A DNA stretch of 64,000 bases from Adiantum capillus-veneris (Eukaryota > Streptophyta > Polypodiopsida > Polypodiales > Pteridaceae), in assembly GCA_014529385.2 (NCBI GenBank), contig CM043945.1, positions 140,840,241 to 140,904,240 on the forward strand. Direction: 5' to 3'. The position numbers and the translations under genes were made by a program. Under the pieces are notes generated by a model. The model was not told the DNA's origin. It worked only from the letters and a program-made list of their open reading frames with translations, and searched no databases. Below, in pieces: positions 48,439 to 60,463 of this stretch; the stretch's first letter is position 1; every line of letters begins with the position of its first letter.

Positions 48439-49012
48439 TGTGCGCTCCTTGCCGCACTGTCGAAGCAAGGGACTTGCCAATACACCGTATGCGAGCCACA
48501 AACGGCTCCAAGCACACAACAAGCCTAAACTAGGAAGCTCAAGGAAACAAAGGGTGTGTCACTCACCGCTCTACGCTCGCCTTCGTGGTGGATTCCTCGC
48601 CGCGATGAAGAAGAAGCTGCAGTCGTGCCGCGCTCAACCGCTTCGCCGCCGTCGTGCCTTCGTAATGCTCGATCGCACACACACTCTCCCTCTCTCTCTC
48701 TCTCACACACACACACACAAGGAGGTGAAGAAGAAGAAGATGGAGATGGAGCAAGAGCACTCTTCAATTGCACAAATGAGAGAATGAGTAAAAATTAGGT
48801 TTAGTTGGCTTTTATAGGAGCTCACCCCATTCACACTTGGGCGCCCATGCTTAACCAACTAATCCCTTGAATGTCCAAGTTAAAGTGCGTCTCTCATCGA
48901 CGATCACTCTACCTTTCCCTATTGGTCCGACAAGCCCGGTACCTGACTCTATCGAATACATAATACGTGTCCATCGTAGGTGATGGGTGTCCGTGTGCCG
49001 TGAGGGTTAACA
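48439..49012 (-). repeat. E3 right LTR (5' LTR)
   Basis: Pairs with 43699-44272 and is followed by GTCTG (49013-49017). Confidence 0.95.
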
Positions 49013-52000
49013 GTCTGCATCGGTGTAACTCAAAAGAGAAAGAGATTGCATAGAATTCGCTGTGAGTTTTTATCGATAGACCAAACCAAAATTTGTAGTG
49101 CCTTTCAAGTATTTCAATACACGCTTTGCTGCATGCCAATGCTTAAGAGGAGGCCGTGCAAGATGTTGTCCAAGATAATTAGCAACAAACAGAATATCAG
49201 GATGAGTGTTCATGCCAACAAACTGACGACATCCAATTAAGTTAGCAGAAGGTTGATTTGTGACAAGTTGACCGCCATTGTCAGAAGTGGTCTTTGTAGA
49301 GCTCGCAAGACAAGGTGTGTGCCAAATCTACAGATTCCATACCAAATTTTTGAATAGTATTTGCAATAAACTTTGATTGTTGAAGAAATATTTTGTACGG
49401 TTCCATTGGACCTGAATGCCAAGACACGAGTGAATCTCTCCAAGATCCCCCATATTAAATGCAGAAGACAATAACTTTTTCACTTGCTGAAGAAATCCCA
49501 AATCATTGGAAACAAGAATGGTATCATCCACATAAAGAGCAAGAATCACAAAACTGCTACTTTGAAATTTTGTGTATAAGTTGGGGTCTGAAGAGCAAGA
49601 GATGAATCCTTTAGAGGTGAGAAAAAGGTCAAATTATGTATACCAGGCTCGCAAAGCTTGTTTGAGACCATATAGTGCCCTATAGAGTTGAGTAACAAGG
49701 TCTTCTTTACCTGGAATAAAAAACCTTTCTGGTTGTTCCATATAAATTTCCTCTTCCAAGTCACCATTAAGAAAAGCAGTTTGCACATCCATTTGATGAG
49801 CTTCTAAATCAAATTGAACGACAAATGCCAATAGAACTTGAACACTTGTAATACGAACAACTAGTGAAAAGGTCTCTTGATAATCAACACCAGCTACTTG
49901 GGAGTAACCTTTTGCAACTAAACGTGCCTTGAACTTGTCAAAAGATCCATCTTCTTTTACGTTTGTCTTATACACCCACTACGTAGTTCAGTTAGTATCC
50001 ATGTACCTTTGGAGATAAGAGAATCATCCTTTGCTTCCATAGCCTCATGCCATTGATCCTTTTGTGGTGAAGAGGTAGCTTCATCATAAGTAACAGGATC
50101 TTCAGAAGTAGAGAAATCATTATCAACAATATCATCATCATAAACATGACATGAGCCATGTTCAAAATCAATAGGCAGATTAACAAAAACATCAATATCA
50201 TCATTGGAAACATTCAGAATGGATGGTTGTGAAGAGGAAAGCTGCTCTATAGGAAGAGTTTCATCATCTGAAAGAAATGAAATAGCCTGAAGCAATGGTT
50301 TAGTATCATCTTCATCATCCATGGACCATGAGCCTCCCATAATTTGTTCGTTAAAATTAGCATCATGATTCACAATTGAGGAAGGGTCATAGAATTTGTA
50401 GCCTTTGGAAGTGTCAGAATATCCAATAAAAATAACTTTACGACCAGGAGCATCAAGCTTTGTTGGTGTTTCTTTGGGAACATGAATACAATAGATCCAA
50501 AGGTTTGAAAATGAGATACATAAGGAACGTCACCTGTCCATGCTGTGATGGGTATCTTACCAGAGGGTGCAGTAGTAGGAAGATGATTCTGAATAAATAC
50601 TACCCACAAAGTAGCTTCAGCCTAGAAAACATGAGATAAACTAGAATGAATTAGCATACATCTTATAGCATTGAGAATAGTGCGATTCTTTTGTTCAGCA
50701 ACACCGTTCTGTTGAGGTGAATATGGAATAGTGTGTTCATGATGAATTCCACTATTAGCGTAGTAACTAACTCTTGAGGAACATATTTGTCTCTTTGAAC
50801 CAGTTTGAAGTTCTGCAGCCTTGTAGAATTGTTTGAAAATAGATAAGGCCTCAGATTTTTGTCTAAGTAGAAATACAGTTGTATACCGTGAGAAATCATC
50901 AATGAAAGTAATGAAGTAGCGATATTGTGATCTTGAAGAAGGTAGAGGTCCACATATATTAGTATGAACAAGATCCAATATGCTAGAATGATTTGTATTT
51001 GAAAGAGGAAAGGATTTACGATTTTGTTTCCCAAGAGCACAAAACTCACAAATTCCCATATGGGGATGAGCTTTAAGATCCATGCCATGAACAAGATCAC
51101 GATGTTGAAGATCAAGGAGTTTTGAGAAATCAGTATCAACAAAACGATGATGCCATACTTTGCAATCATGATCACCTAGAGCAGTGACAACATTTGCTAC
51201 AACATCATTGAGAGAGATTTCAAACAAATTACCGTTTCGAGGAGCAGTGGCTATAGTCTGTCCATATTTCTCAATCTAGCATTCGGTATCCTCAAATCCA
51301 ACAAAGAAACCAAGATCAACAAGTCTAGTAGCTGAAAGAAGATTACGTTGAAGATCTGGTACATTTAATACTCCTCGCAAAATTCAAGTGGAAGAAGATA
51401 AGGTACCAAGAAATAAATCTACGATACCCTTTACTTGACAAGTCGTATCTTCAGCAAGATAAAAAACACATTGAACTGGTAGTGGATGATAGTTATGGAG
51501 CCACTTAGATTGATCTGTCATATTTCCTGTAGCACCAGAATCGAAAATAAAAAGTGATCCCTCACGTACATGAAGTATTTTGTCTAAAGCAACTGAACAT
51601 AGGATGCATCTTTTTTCTTGTACAATATTGTTTTGATGTTCAATAGCATATGCTCTACTATGATCTGTGTCAAATTGACGCTTATAGCACATATAAGTGG
51701 GATGATCAGATCGTCCACAATATTCACAAGGAGAAGAAGAAGAGTCTCTAGATAAACGTGGTTGTTTTGTGGTAATATTGTGTTCTTTATCATATTGACG
51801 TGCCCAACAATCATCTTTAGTATGGCCATTTGTGTTGCAATATTAGGAAATTTGAGACGAGAGAAAATATTACCGCAACGACCACCTCTACAGTTTCCTC
51901 CTTGAAATGGATGCCCTCAAGCATAAAAAGAACGCTCCATCTATTGTGACTCAGTCTCCTCTTGTGAAATCATAGCTGTATCATGACCAGCATTACGTCA

Positions 52001-52740
52001 TTCTTGACGGTGAGAGTATTCAATTAAAGACATGCAGGCTTGGTAGAAATCAAGACTATCTTTATTAGAGACAATAGTAACAATGTTATCATAAGAGGTG
52101 TCCTTCACCGTATCAAGAAGAAGTGTAATTAGTTGTTTTTGTGGAACAGGATCACCGGCAGCAGCAAGTTGATTAATAAGAGATTTGAAAGACTCAATAT
52201 GTCCTGTCATGGTAGTACCAACTCCATATTGTTTATTAAGAAACCCTCTCAAATAAAGTTTTCTATAACAGATTTCTTCTGAAAGTTTGCAATAAGATAC
52301 TTCCATACATCGTGGGAAGTAGGCAGATCATACATATCAAGCAAAAAGGAATCAGTAATATCAGAAATAATATATTGACGAGATGATTAATCACGTCATT
52401 GTTAATCCGTATATGCAACATTCCAATCTTCAATTATAGGTCCTTCAGTGATAAGCACGTTATCATGATCTGCATCAACAGGATGAGGCGGACAAACACG
52501 ATTTCCAAGGACAACATTAGATAGTTCATCACCTTCAAGAATTAACAACATCTTTGCTTTCCACCCTAGAAATCCTTGGCCATGGAAAGGAGGAGCAGAA
52601 TGTTGGCCAGAACGAAAGCCGCTGACAAAAATAGTCATAGCCATATCTAGTTGCGAGAGAGACCTCCGATGAGCGTCACAAAGAAGGTAAAATCTCCTAG
52701 CTTTTTGTGGTGCACACATTTGTCTCCGCTCTCGCCACAT
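49013..52740 (-). pseudogene. Copia gag-protease-integrase-RT and start of RNase H, decayed
   Basis: Reading right to left: Gag start (52402-52740, with F-L-G-W-K-A-K-M) and a Gag continuation (51998-52306). A CCHC knuckle follows (about 51690-51730: C-G-R-S-D-H-P-T-Y-M-C), then the protease with D-S-G-A-T (51531-51542). The integrase (50622-51227) has a pre-integrase C-x2-C, D-F-S-R-Y and N-G-V-A-E-Q-K-N. The RT lies at 49328-49975, with V-A-K-G-Y-S-Q, Q-M-D-V-Q-T-A-F-L-N-G and Y-V-D-D near 49521-49534. Frames shift between nearly every domain and several stops occur. The family is well known; this copy is inactive. Confidence 0.85.
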
Positions 52741-53141
52741 TCGGCGCTCTGCAATCTTGGGACTGCCATGTCATCGAAGGGAGTCCCATGCCATGTCACT
52801 CACGACGCCGTGACTGTGTGGGGGGGAGCTTAATCTTTGAGGGTTTTTATTGGAAGGCTATTTTTTTGGAGGAAGCAAGCAAAGTGTTTGAGGAAGCAAG
52901 AGGAAGCATATGACGAGTAGGGAAGTTTAGGGCTCAAGGAGGAAGCAAGCGAAGGAGGAAACAGGCGAAGAGGCTATTTGAGGAAGCAAGCGAAGAGGCT
53001 ATTTGAGGAAGCAAACAAAGGAGGAAGGCTTAGCAAAGAAAGAAGGGAGGATGGGTCTCTCTCGCTCTCATGTGGGAAGTGCCAAAGAATGGGTCTCTCT
53101 CTCTCACTCGCTCGCTCTCGTGTGGGAGTGCCAAAGAACAG

Positions 53142-53152
<11 letters not shown>
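52741..53152 (-). other. Probable copia leader
   Basis: Repetitive GAGGAAGCAAGCGAAG units at about 52870-53035 and no domain. Expected place of the copia primer-binding site, but a clean TGGTATCAGAGC-type match was not found. Confidence 0.35.

Positions 53153-53212
<60 letters not shown>
53153..53212. repeat. (CT)30 microsatellite
   Basis: Uninterrupted CT, with further CT-rich patches to 53340. The ORFs through it are simple-repeat artefacts. Confidence 0.95.
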
Positions 53213-53215
<3 letters not shown>

Positions 53216-53340
53216 TTGGAGAAACAAAGTGAGGGATGTCTCCCGATCTCTCTCTCTCATCCTCGCATAGCAAAGGAAGGGCTTGCTATCTCTCTCTCAA
53301 GCCAAAGCAAGGGGTATACTCTCTCTCCCTCTCTCTCAAT

Positions 53341-54250
53341 TGTGGAGAGTGAAGCTCATAAAGCAGATGGAGAGCAATTGAAGGCAACAAAAAGGGAGAA
53401 ATTTTGTATAGATTTTAAGAGCTCTTGACAACTTAAGGACAGATCGTAAGGGAAATTTGAAGCTTATTGTTGGTAATTGAGATAGTGGGAAAAAGAGAGC
53501 TCTTGAGTGCTATCACAACAGGGAAATATCAACATAGAAAAAGAAAATTTGCAGAATCCAAGAGCAGTCGGAGCTACACTAAAGCGGCAGCGGAAAATTT
53601 TCTTCATAGACATCAATCCGAAGGTTGATTAATCATTGTCTTAATCCCCTGTGTCGTTAAGGGCCCGGCTAATTTTGTAAATAGGGATCTTAAACTCCTC
53701 ATTTTTAACTGATCCGAGTGACAGTGCTGCTAACAACCCACCTTGGCTACTGATTACATTGTACTGAAAGCTTGAATTGATTAATTGAAGACTATAGTGA
53801 TTTCCAAAGCCATGTGCACGTTTTTTTCTTGTTCTATCTCACACCTCTCGTAGCCAGAGGCCCGAGCGGTGCCTACCCGGCTCACTTTTCGAACACATAT
53901 CCCCCGACAGTGAATTCTCGGAGAAGTTGCTCAATACTTGGGAGTTCCAGGTTGTTTAAAGGTTGAAACCAGGTTAAAGGAGTCCCATCTAAATTCAACC
54001 CAAAACCTTCATATTGAGTATGGAAATAAGTTACATTTTTCTTCCTCAACACTTATTTGAAGATCGACACATGCGCATAGGATCTCCCGATCCACTATAG
54101 TTTTTGGGTACACATTTTTCCACTTGGGATGGTCGCATGCATCTAGACTCCGCAACCATCCTCACCACCCCTGGTCCTCCTGGTGTGGTCTCTCTAGTTT
54201 CATAATCTCCCTTTGGTAATATAATTGGTATCCTATCCGCTATACATTCA
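53341..54250. other. Unassigned stretch between copia and E4
   Basis: No coding domain. Minus-strand TGTCGGGGGATATG near 53896-53909 could be a polypurine tract for E4, but no matching LTR was found to its left. Confidence 0.35.
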
Positions 54251-55181
54251 TCAAGTTGATCTTGTGTAATAGTCGAGAGGGATTCTAGTGATGTGAGTCA
54301 CGTCAGGTGTTGCAGTGCCCCTGTGTGTGTTCATAGAAGACCTAGATCTCGTTGATCCCATAGGTCTTGTGTTCGGAATTCGTTCATGTCCAAAAGAATC
54401 TTCCTTTCTGGTTCTCACTAGACTTACATGCCCAGCTTCTGGTCGTGTGTGAGTAGTCGTGGTTTTCACTTCTTTTGGATTTACATAGTATTGGTGGAGT
54501 GGTCCCCCAAAATCCATAGGAGAGTATTTTTGGTTATACTTGTCTATTATAAACGCCTGAATACTTCTCCCTTCTATGTAAGTGAAAACATATAGTTTTT
54601 GCGGTCAATCAGTTCCTTGATGCGGGGTTCAACACATCTGTAATAGAGTGTTTGTTCTCCATTATTGAATTTATATAGCCTCATGTAAGTGTTGTCTGTG
54701 TTAGTCCTCTCTGTCTCATTGGTGAGTTTGAGCACCGGATTTTCCTTATCCATTTTGAGTGGTTCATCTGCTATCTCTTCATCTACCTTGTCCTTGGTGC
54801 CAATTATCCCCCATTTGTCCACAATAAAGGGGTTGTGAACCACTAAGTATATCATTCCTTCTCTATCAAAATACCTATCCCCGTCACAATCGACGTCTAC
54901 AAGGTCTCTGAACTTGCTTGGCTTATTTTCCAACTTAACACAGTAGTGGTCCATTCCATCCTTATGGATTCTGGACGTAAGCACATTTTCAATTGAAACT
55001 TCAAGTACAACAAGTTTACGCCATATGCAGGTTGAGAAGGACCCGCCCCGATGGAAGTTGTTTCTTGAGGGTTCAACTTGATGGAGTCCTCAGTCATTAG
55101 GCTATATGATCCTTCTAATGAGGTGTCAAAAAAGGTTTCCTCCACAATGTGTTCTAAAGGATGCACTGGTCTTTCATTCAC
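54251..55181 (-). pseudogene. Unrecognised E4 protein remnant
   Basis: Three overlapping open blocks in different minus frames (54897-55181, 54574-54984, 54251-54517) read as ordinary charged protein: D-V-D-C-D-G-D-R-Y-F-D, I-V-D-K-W-G-I-I-G-T-K, then Y-Y-R-C-V-E-P-R-I-K-E-L. I do not recognise a family. The shifting frame suggests one ORF broken by indels. Its place, between leader and 3' end, matches the E3 protease-like ORF, but no D-T-G or L-G-R motif is visible. Confidence 0.4.
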
Positions 55182-55619
55182 GCTACCTTCCGTTGAGTGA
55201 TTGCTCGCTTGTTCTATGATGCTAGGATTCCTATTCTGCTACAATCTTCCTGATTGCAAATTCATGAATAATTAGTATCGCAAAATCCAAACCGGGTTAC
55301 CTCATTACCTAGCCTGAAGTCCCCGTTTTGATCTTACTTGTTGGGTAGTATTCTCTAGTACCTGCAAGCTGTTAAAAAATACTTGATAGTTGCGAGTTTA
55401 CAACCGTTCCTATTAGTTCTAGCTTTCAATCAAAAAAATTTAATGAGGTTTTTCAATAGCACACAATTTTACTCACAACATCAACAATTCAGGTTCAATC
55501 TCAATTTTGAAAAAGCTACCAGGTTCCTGTGGTCTACCTCTCTGTGTGGTGAAATTCTGCTTTTATTCTGACAACAGAACAAACCTTGAAAATTTGGAGA
55601 AACTGAACTTTTATTTGTT

Positions 55620-56640
55620 CAAATTCAAAAAGGGGTGAGAATTGGGATCAACTAGAAGTAGGGAACCAACATGACAAAAAATCATGACCAAATGTTGCCA
55701 AACATGGATCGCGATCCATGTACCTGGTAGACATTCATAAGGGAAATTTGACCAGTGCACTCCTGATTACTAAGGGAACAACTTTTCCAAAAGGAGCCAT
55801 AGGCAAAAAGTAAAAAAAAAAACCTGATCAAAATACCAAAAAAGGCGTGGTTTGCAAAAAACCACAAAGCAAACACAAAATCTTTCTTTTGACTTGGAAA
55901 AATTTGGTCAAATCCAAAAATATTTGGGGAAGAGTGTCACCATACCCTCTAACACAAACTCACAAAAGATCATTCCAAAATCTTGCCAAACATGGATCGC
56001 GATAGATGTACCTTTTTGGAATTTTGAGCCGATAATTGGCAGGTAGAAAAGTGATAACATTTGAAGTACTTTCTCCCAAATCACTCTTATAAAAAAAGAT
56101 AAAAAAGTGGACCAAAAGGGCAAGAACTAATCAAGGGGAAACCACGGGAACAGGCCCCAAAAATAACTTTTGGTTGACCTAAAAATTTCCAAAACACTAA
56201 AAAACCATATAGACAACATCAATAGACCAAGAACTAGCTGTGTGTCAAGTTTGATTCATTCTGGCACTAAGGTACTAAGGTACATGGATTGCAATCCATG
56301 TTTCTCTTACAGAATTTGATACAAAATTTGCACCATAGCTAGAGAACATCACAAGGAGTCTAGTGGCCTTTTCAAAATTGAATTTGGATATAAAAAACCA
56401 CACCAAAAGCCCCAACTTGTCAAGAACTCTGGAAAAGTGTCAGAATTGACCTAATTTCCAATCCAAAGGTCCATTTCCAAAAAATTTGATGCCATAGTAC
56501 CTAGTAATCATATTGAATCTGATGGTACCAACAAAAGTCAAATTGTCTTTCAAACATGGATCGCGATCCATGTTCCTTTAACCCAAGTTCTTAATTTATA
56601 TGATCTTTTAGCACTCTATTTTTGGCCAAACTCAAGGTTC
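55620..56640. repeat. Diverged ~285-bp tandem repeats, each with a 20-bp palindrome
   Basis: ACATGGATCGCGATCCATGT occurs exactly at 55702-55721 and 56554-56573. It occurs with two changes on one arm at 55990-56009, and as the still perfect palindrome ACATGGATTGCAATCCATGT at 56282-56301. Spacing is 288, 292 and 272 bases. Between palindromes only scattered similarity remains (for example ACCAAAAGG/CAAAAAGG and AAAATTT-rich phrases). Confidence 0.75.
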
Positions 56641-57162
56641 TAATGCCTGAGAGTCTGTTCTATGCAAAGGAAACAATCTCTAGCAAACTTGTATATCCCC
56701 TTTTTACAAGTTTTGTTGGGTTTGGTTCAACTTTGAATCTCTGACCATCAACTTTTCAACTTTTTAGAGTTATGGTTTTCGGTCCAAAATATGGGTTTGA
56801 ACAGTTTTTTCCATGATCCTTTTGGCCCAAATTGATGGTGGAAATTGTTACTTAACCTACACCTATAAACTGAAATAGATGCACAAACATAAATGAATTT
56901 AACAGTACAGACACGACAATGATGTGTGTGGTGAAACAGTCCTTTCCAAGCATGGGAAAATCAAAGAACGAAATACTCTCTTGTACTCCACTCACAGCTT
57001 CCTTTGCTCATAAGGTGTAGAATTGGCTAGTCTCGGACTAGTCTCTACTAAGCACTAAACCTACGTCCAAATGCTTTACTGTCTATGTGTAAATAGAATG
57101 GGTGTCAAAAGATTTGGAAGTGATTTTTCGTACAACTGAGTCACTCACCACATAAGGATCGA

Positions 57163-57183
57163 TTTCCCAGGGAGTGGTGCCAA
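57163..57183 (-). promoter_or_regulatory. E4 primer-binding site
   Basis: Minus-strand TTGGCACCACTCCCTGGGAA next to a TG LTR start, of the same type as E1 and E3. Confidence 0.5.
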
Positions 57184-58347
57184 TGTTAGTGGGTCGCCGT
57201 GTGACAGACGTCTGCAGCATAGCTTTCTGGTACTAACATAATGTCAATATGCAGGAAGCGACTCGGGATGGGGCATGGAGACTTAATGAGAGTGTCAATC
57301 TCATCAAAGTGAACACAGAGGGCTATTCATACTACGACAAAAGAAAATCAACAACTTCCTAGGCTGAAAATTGACCTTTATGTCCAATCTCACTGCTCTA
57401 GTTTATCATGCCTTTTCGGCATCCAAACGAATTCAGAATGCAACAAAACTTAAGGAGAGGTATAACAACACATAAGGGTACAATCCTACCAAGTTTTGCA
57501 GCCATCTCGAAATGTACATAAATCACAATCTATCACAAAAAATATGCAAAAAACTAAAACAAAACTATACGAAAAGGTCCCCCTTAAGCATAGAAACACT
57601 TTTCCAAGTTCAAAACATCAAAAAACAACCATTTAAGACCTCAAATGAATGCATTTAGCTCACAAGAAAGACTGTGCGAACCGCAATAGAATTAAGAATG
57701 ATTACAATTAGATTATAGAGCAAGAGACAAGGAACACAATTGATGTTTGGAAATGAATTTAGATCACCAGACAAGGAGAAAAGTGGACTACAAACTGTAG
57801 CAGCAAGAGGCTCTCACAGTGGACTTCAAGCGAATGATAATGTGTTAGTCAAAAACTAAGGGTTTTGACTTAAGAGCTAAGGAGACTTTCCTGTGGCCAT
57901 TTGGCCACTTACAAGGGGTGTAGACTTAGAGAGGCTAAGAGGGCATGACAAAATATATTATTGTTATGAACCCTCATTAGCTAAATTACATCGCCTCTTT
58001 CGAAAAAATGAGCGAGTACTACAAGGTTTGGTGTACATCCGCCTTTTATGTGTCAGTCTATTGTGTCCACAGAGAATATCTATGATTTTTATTCTTATGC
58101 AGGTGATCCCGTAAGAAATTGCTGTTCTGGGCAAAATGCACTGGTCCATCAACTTTGGAGGCTTGTAGTGACCAAGGGATGAGAAAATTTACAAGTTTTT
58201 CATTTTTTCCATATGTAGTAGTTATTGAACTATAAGCTCATGAAAGGATTTTTCAAAATGACTGGATCTACTATGGTTTTGGAATTTTTTCCCAAAACCT
58301 TGAAAGGACAATTTTATGTCCTGTTGGGTTACCATTGTAGTGTTAAC

Positions 58348-58349
<2 letters not shown>
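57184..58349. other. Probable E4 LTR and unassigned flank
   Basis: AT-rich, no coding domain. The LTR end cannot be placed without its partner. Confidence 0.3.
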
Positions 58350-58427
<78 letters not shown>

Positions 58428-58457
58428 TTGTGCCCGCTACACACACACACACACACA
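58350..58457. repeat. (CT)35 and (AC)9 microsatellites
   Basis: CT units at 58350-58419 and, after a short gap, AC units at 58439-58457. Confidence 0.95.
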
Positions 58458-60040
58458 TGTTGACACTAAAATTCTAACCTAAGCTACTCCTTTCAGTACG
58501 ATGGTAAGAAATAGTGTTCAATTCCGAACGGGTTACTATGGCTTACAAGATAATTTCTTCTTTGCACACCTTGAGGACTATGACTTACATGAAGATGGGA
58601 GAGTGCAAAAGAGTTGAAGTATTTTACAGTGAAGAAGTATTAGAATGTGTGTGTACATATGTGCATTGTTGTTGATTTGTCTTTGCCTTTCTATTTGCAT
58701 TTAGCCACAAAAAATCATCACCACATCTGATGGAGTGGGACAAATTGATTGGTAGGTTAGTTTGGACCATAGTGACCAATTCAGGTAATTAAGCCATGTG
58801 TGCAACCAAACAAGCTATAGTGTGCTTACAAATTATGTCGCAGCAAAGGCACATAAAGAGGGAATAATGAACACATTGAAATCAAGTTAATGAAGAGTGG
58901 AAAATTATGAGCTTCGACTGTGTGTGTGTGTGTGTGTGTGGGTGGGTGGGTTAAGACATGTATTCATGACCAGTTCCTACTCCATACTCAAGGATATGGA
59001 CATGTCCTCTTTATATATTCTCAAGGAAAACAATACTATGCACACAAGACTGATGAAAAGTGCATCACAAGTATGGCATGCATCCATTTGATGGAAAAGT
59101 TTGTGTTCTTCTTTGGATCTACCTTTTAGGATGAATATGAAAACCTCTCTTGTTCCATCCTCTTTGGATCCCCCTTTGAAATAGGAAACACTCCATCAAA
59201 AACCTCTCTTGTGCCATCGTCTTGCGAGTGTGCTTACAAGAAGTACCCTAGAAGCAAATGCAACAATTTGTTGATCAAAAAGCTGCTCTATTGTCGGGAG
59301 TACTCTCCATTTCCTTGTGCCTGAATTGAAAGTGTAGTAGCTTGGAGTTCAAAGTAGGTTCGATGTCACTCTCATTTGAATCAAGCTTAAGTGGACAAGA
59401 AAGAAATAACAATACATTTGGATGGAAACTTGACTTGTTATTTTGGTTAGTCCGATCTTGGGTGAATGGAGATGAGATACAAAAATCCAAGAGCATGCTA
59501 AGATGACCAGACTCGTATGGTGGATTTTTGACATGCAATTTATATGCTTTGGATATTTTGTACGGTTTAAAGGTGACTTTGTCTACTGAACAAAATGGCT
59601 AAGATCCATGAATTTGATGTCAGCCATCCAATGTTTGACTGAGGCTCATCTCTTTCCATGTATTTCGATCTTTGCTAGCAATTTTCTATCTCAAACGTGT
59701 GAATATGTTTGTATAAGATTAGTATGTCTATGTGCGAGTAAAGGTTAGATATATGCTTGTTGTGTGTGTGAGAGCATTAGTCCTACGTTGTCTTTTGGTT
59801 TCTCCCTAGCTTTCTACCCTTGGATACCTCACCTGAATGTCGCAGGCCCATTACTGCTTTGGAAGTCGCACCTCTCACTGAATTTGATTCCAAGAGTATC
59901 ATTCATCCTCCTACCTTGTGCATGGGTGCTTTTTCCCCAAAGTTACGCTTGCCTTCGGTCCTCTCTGTGTGTGTGCGTATGCGTGCAAAAGGCTTCTTCT
60001 CCTTGGGACTATGTATTTGATTGAAGCCAATAGTTGAGGA
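58458..60040. other. Non-coding stretch
   Basis: No domain found. Contains (TG)n at 58919-58941 and a short imperfect tandem duplication at 59109-59220 (TCTTTGGATC…AAAACCTCTCTTGTKCCATC twice). Confidence 0.5.
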
Positions 60041-60042
60041 GG

Positions 60043-60044
<2 letters not shown>

Positions 60045-60084
<40 letters not shown>
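60045..60084. repeat. (CT)19 microsatellite
   Basis: Uninterrupted CT units. Confidence 0.95.
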
Positions 60085-60087
<3 letters not shown>

Positions 60088-60237
60088 TTGGGGGCGTAAG
60101 AAATGGAAGAGGGAAGAGAGTGGTAGTGGACAATAATTTCTCTAGGAAGAGGAGGAGAGTCATGGTTGCCCTACACATGAGCGTAAATTTTTGAGGATGA
60201 GAGATGTTAGCTCTCCTGCTTCATCCCCTTCGACAAT

Positions 60238-60277
60238 TGTCTATAACCATCCATGCCGGCGCGGATGGCTACAGACA
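60238..60277. repeat. Imperfect hairpin 1 (15-bp arms)
   Basis: Arms 60238-60252 and 60263-60277 pair at 13 of 15 positions around a GC-rich loop. It shares the core CCATC..GCCRGYGCGGATGG with hairpin 2. Confidence 0.7.
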
Positions 60278-60418
60278 CTCGTTGTATGATAGCACGAAGT
60301 CTATCAATATGGGGCACAATTTTTTGCATCATCATCAATCATCATCAAAGGAGAGAGCTATTCACATATAGACATGGCATATGCTAGCAAATGTTTTCTT
60401 GCGAGTCATATGTCTCAC

Positions 60419-60463
60419 ACCTACCTCTAGCCATCACGCCAGTGCGGATGGCTAGAGGTAGGT
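60419..60463. repeat. Perfect hairpin 2 (17-bp arms)
   Basis: ACCTACCTCTAGCCATC (60419-60435) and its exact reverse complement (60447-60463) flank an 11-base loop. Together with hairpin 1 this may be the ends of a ~225-bp MITE-like element, or subterminal repeats of a larger DNA transposon. Confidence 0.85.

Larger units (their letters stand above)
43699..49012 (-). mobile_element. E3: young non-autonomous LTR retrotransposon with a protease-like ORF
   Basis: Two 574-bp LTRs, nearly identical apart from microsatellite phasing and a base or two, flank 4.17 kb. GTCTG target duplications lie on both sides, within the copia RNase H. The primer-binding site (right) and polypurine tract (left) set the minus orientation. 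The single long ORF (45902-47425) is intact. No RT, RNase H or integrase is present, so the element must be copied by proteins from another element. The near-identity of the LTRs makes it the youngest insertion in the window. Confidence 0.9.
42741..52740 (-). mobile_element. Ty1/copia LTR retrotransposon, split by E3
   Basis: Gag, CCHC knuckle, protease, integrase, RT and RNase H read in copia order on the minus strand. The RNase H is interrupted by E3 (43699-49012). All domains are broken by stops or frameshifts, so this is an old copy. The 5' LTR on the right is not identified; 52741-53520 is probably leader. Confidence 0.85.
54251..57183 (-). mobile_element. E4: interior of a minus-strand non-autonomous LTR element (partial)
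   Basis: A primer-binding-site-like sequence at 57163-57183 is followed leftwards by a long leader with palindrome-bearing repeats, then an ORF remnant (54251-55181). The LTR would start at 57184 (TGTTAGTGGGTCGCC), but no second copy is visible, so its length and the other end are undefined. No RT or integrase is present. The call rests on the primer site and on the similarity of layout to E3. Confidence 0.45.

Noticed and set aside
53003-53428. Ser-Leu repeat ORFs on both strands through CT tracts (also at 42253, 58222, 60043)
   Set aside because: They are translations of (CT)n/(AG)n simple repeats; both strands stay open for trivial reasons.
53505-53520. GAGTGCTATCACAACA as a copia primer-binding site (minus strand)
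   Set aside because: Only a weak match to the expected TGGTATCAGAGC, and no LTR edge next to it matches the probable 3' LTR.
59764-60024. Plus-strand ORFs around 59.8-60.0 kb as host genes
   Set aside because: Two overlapping frames of similar length, no domain, no splice or start context that stands out.
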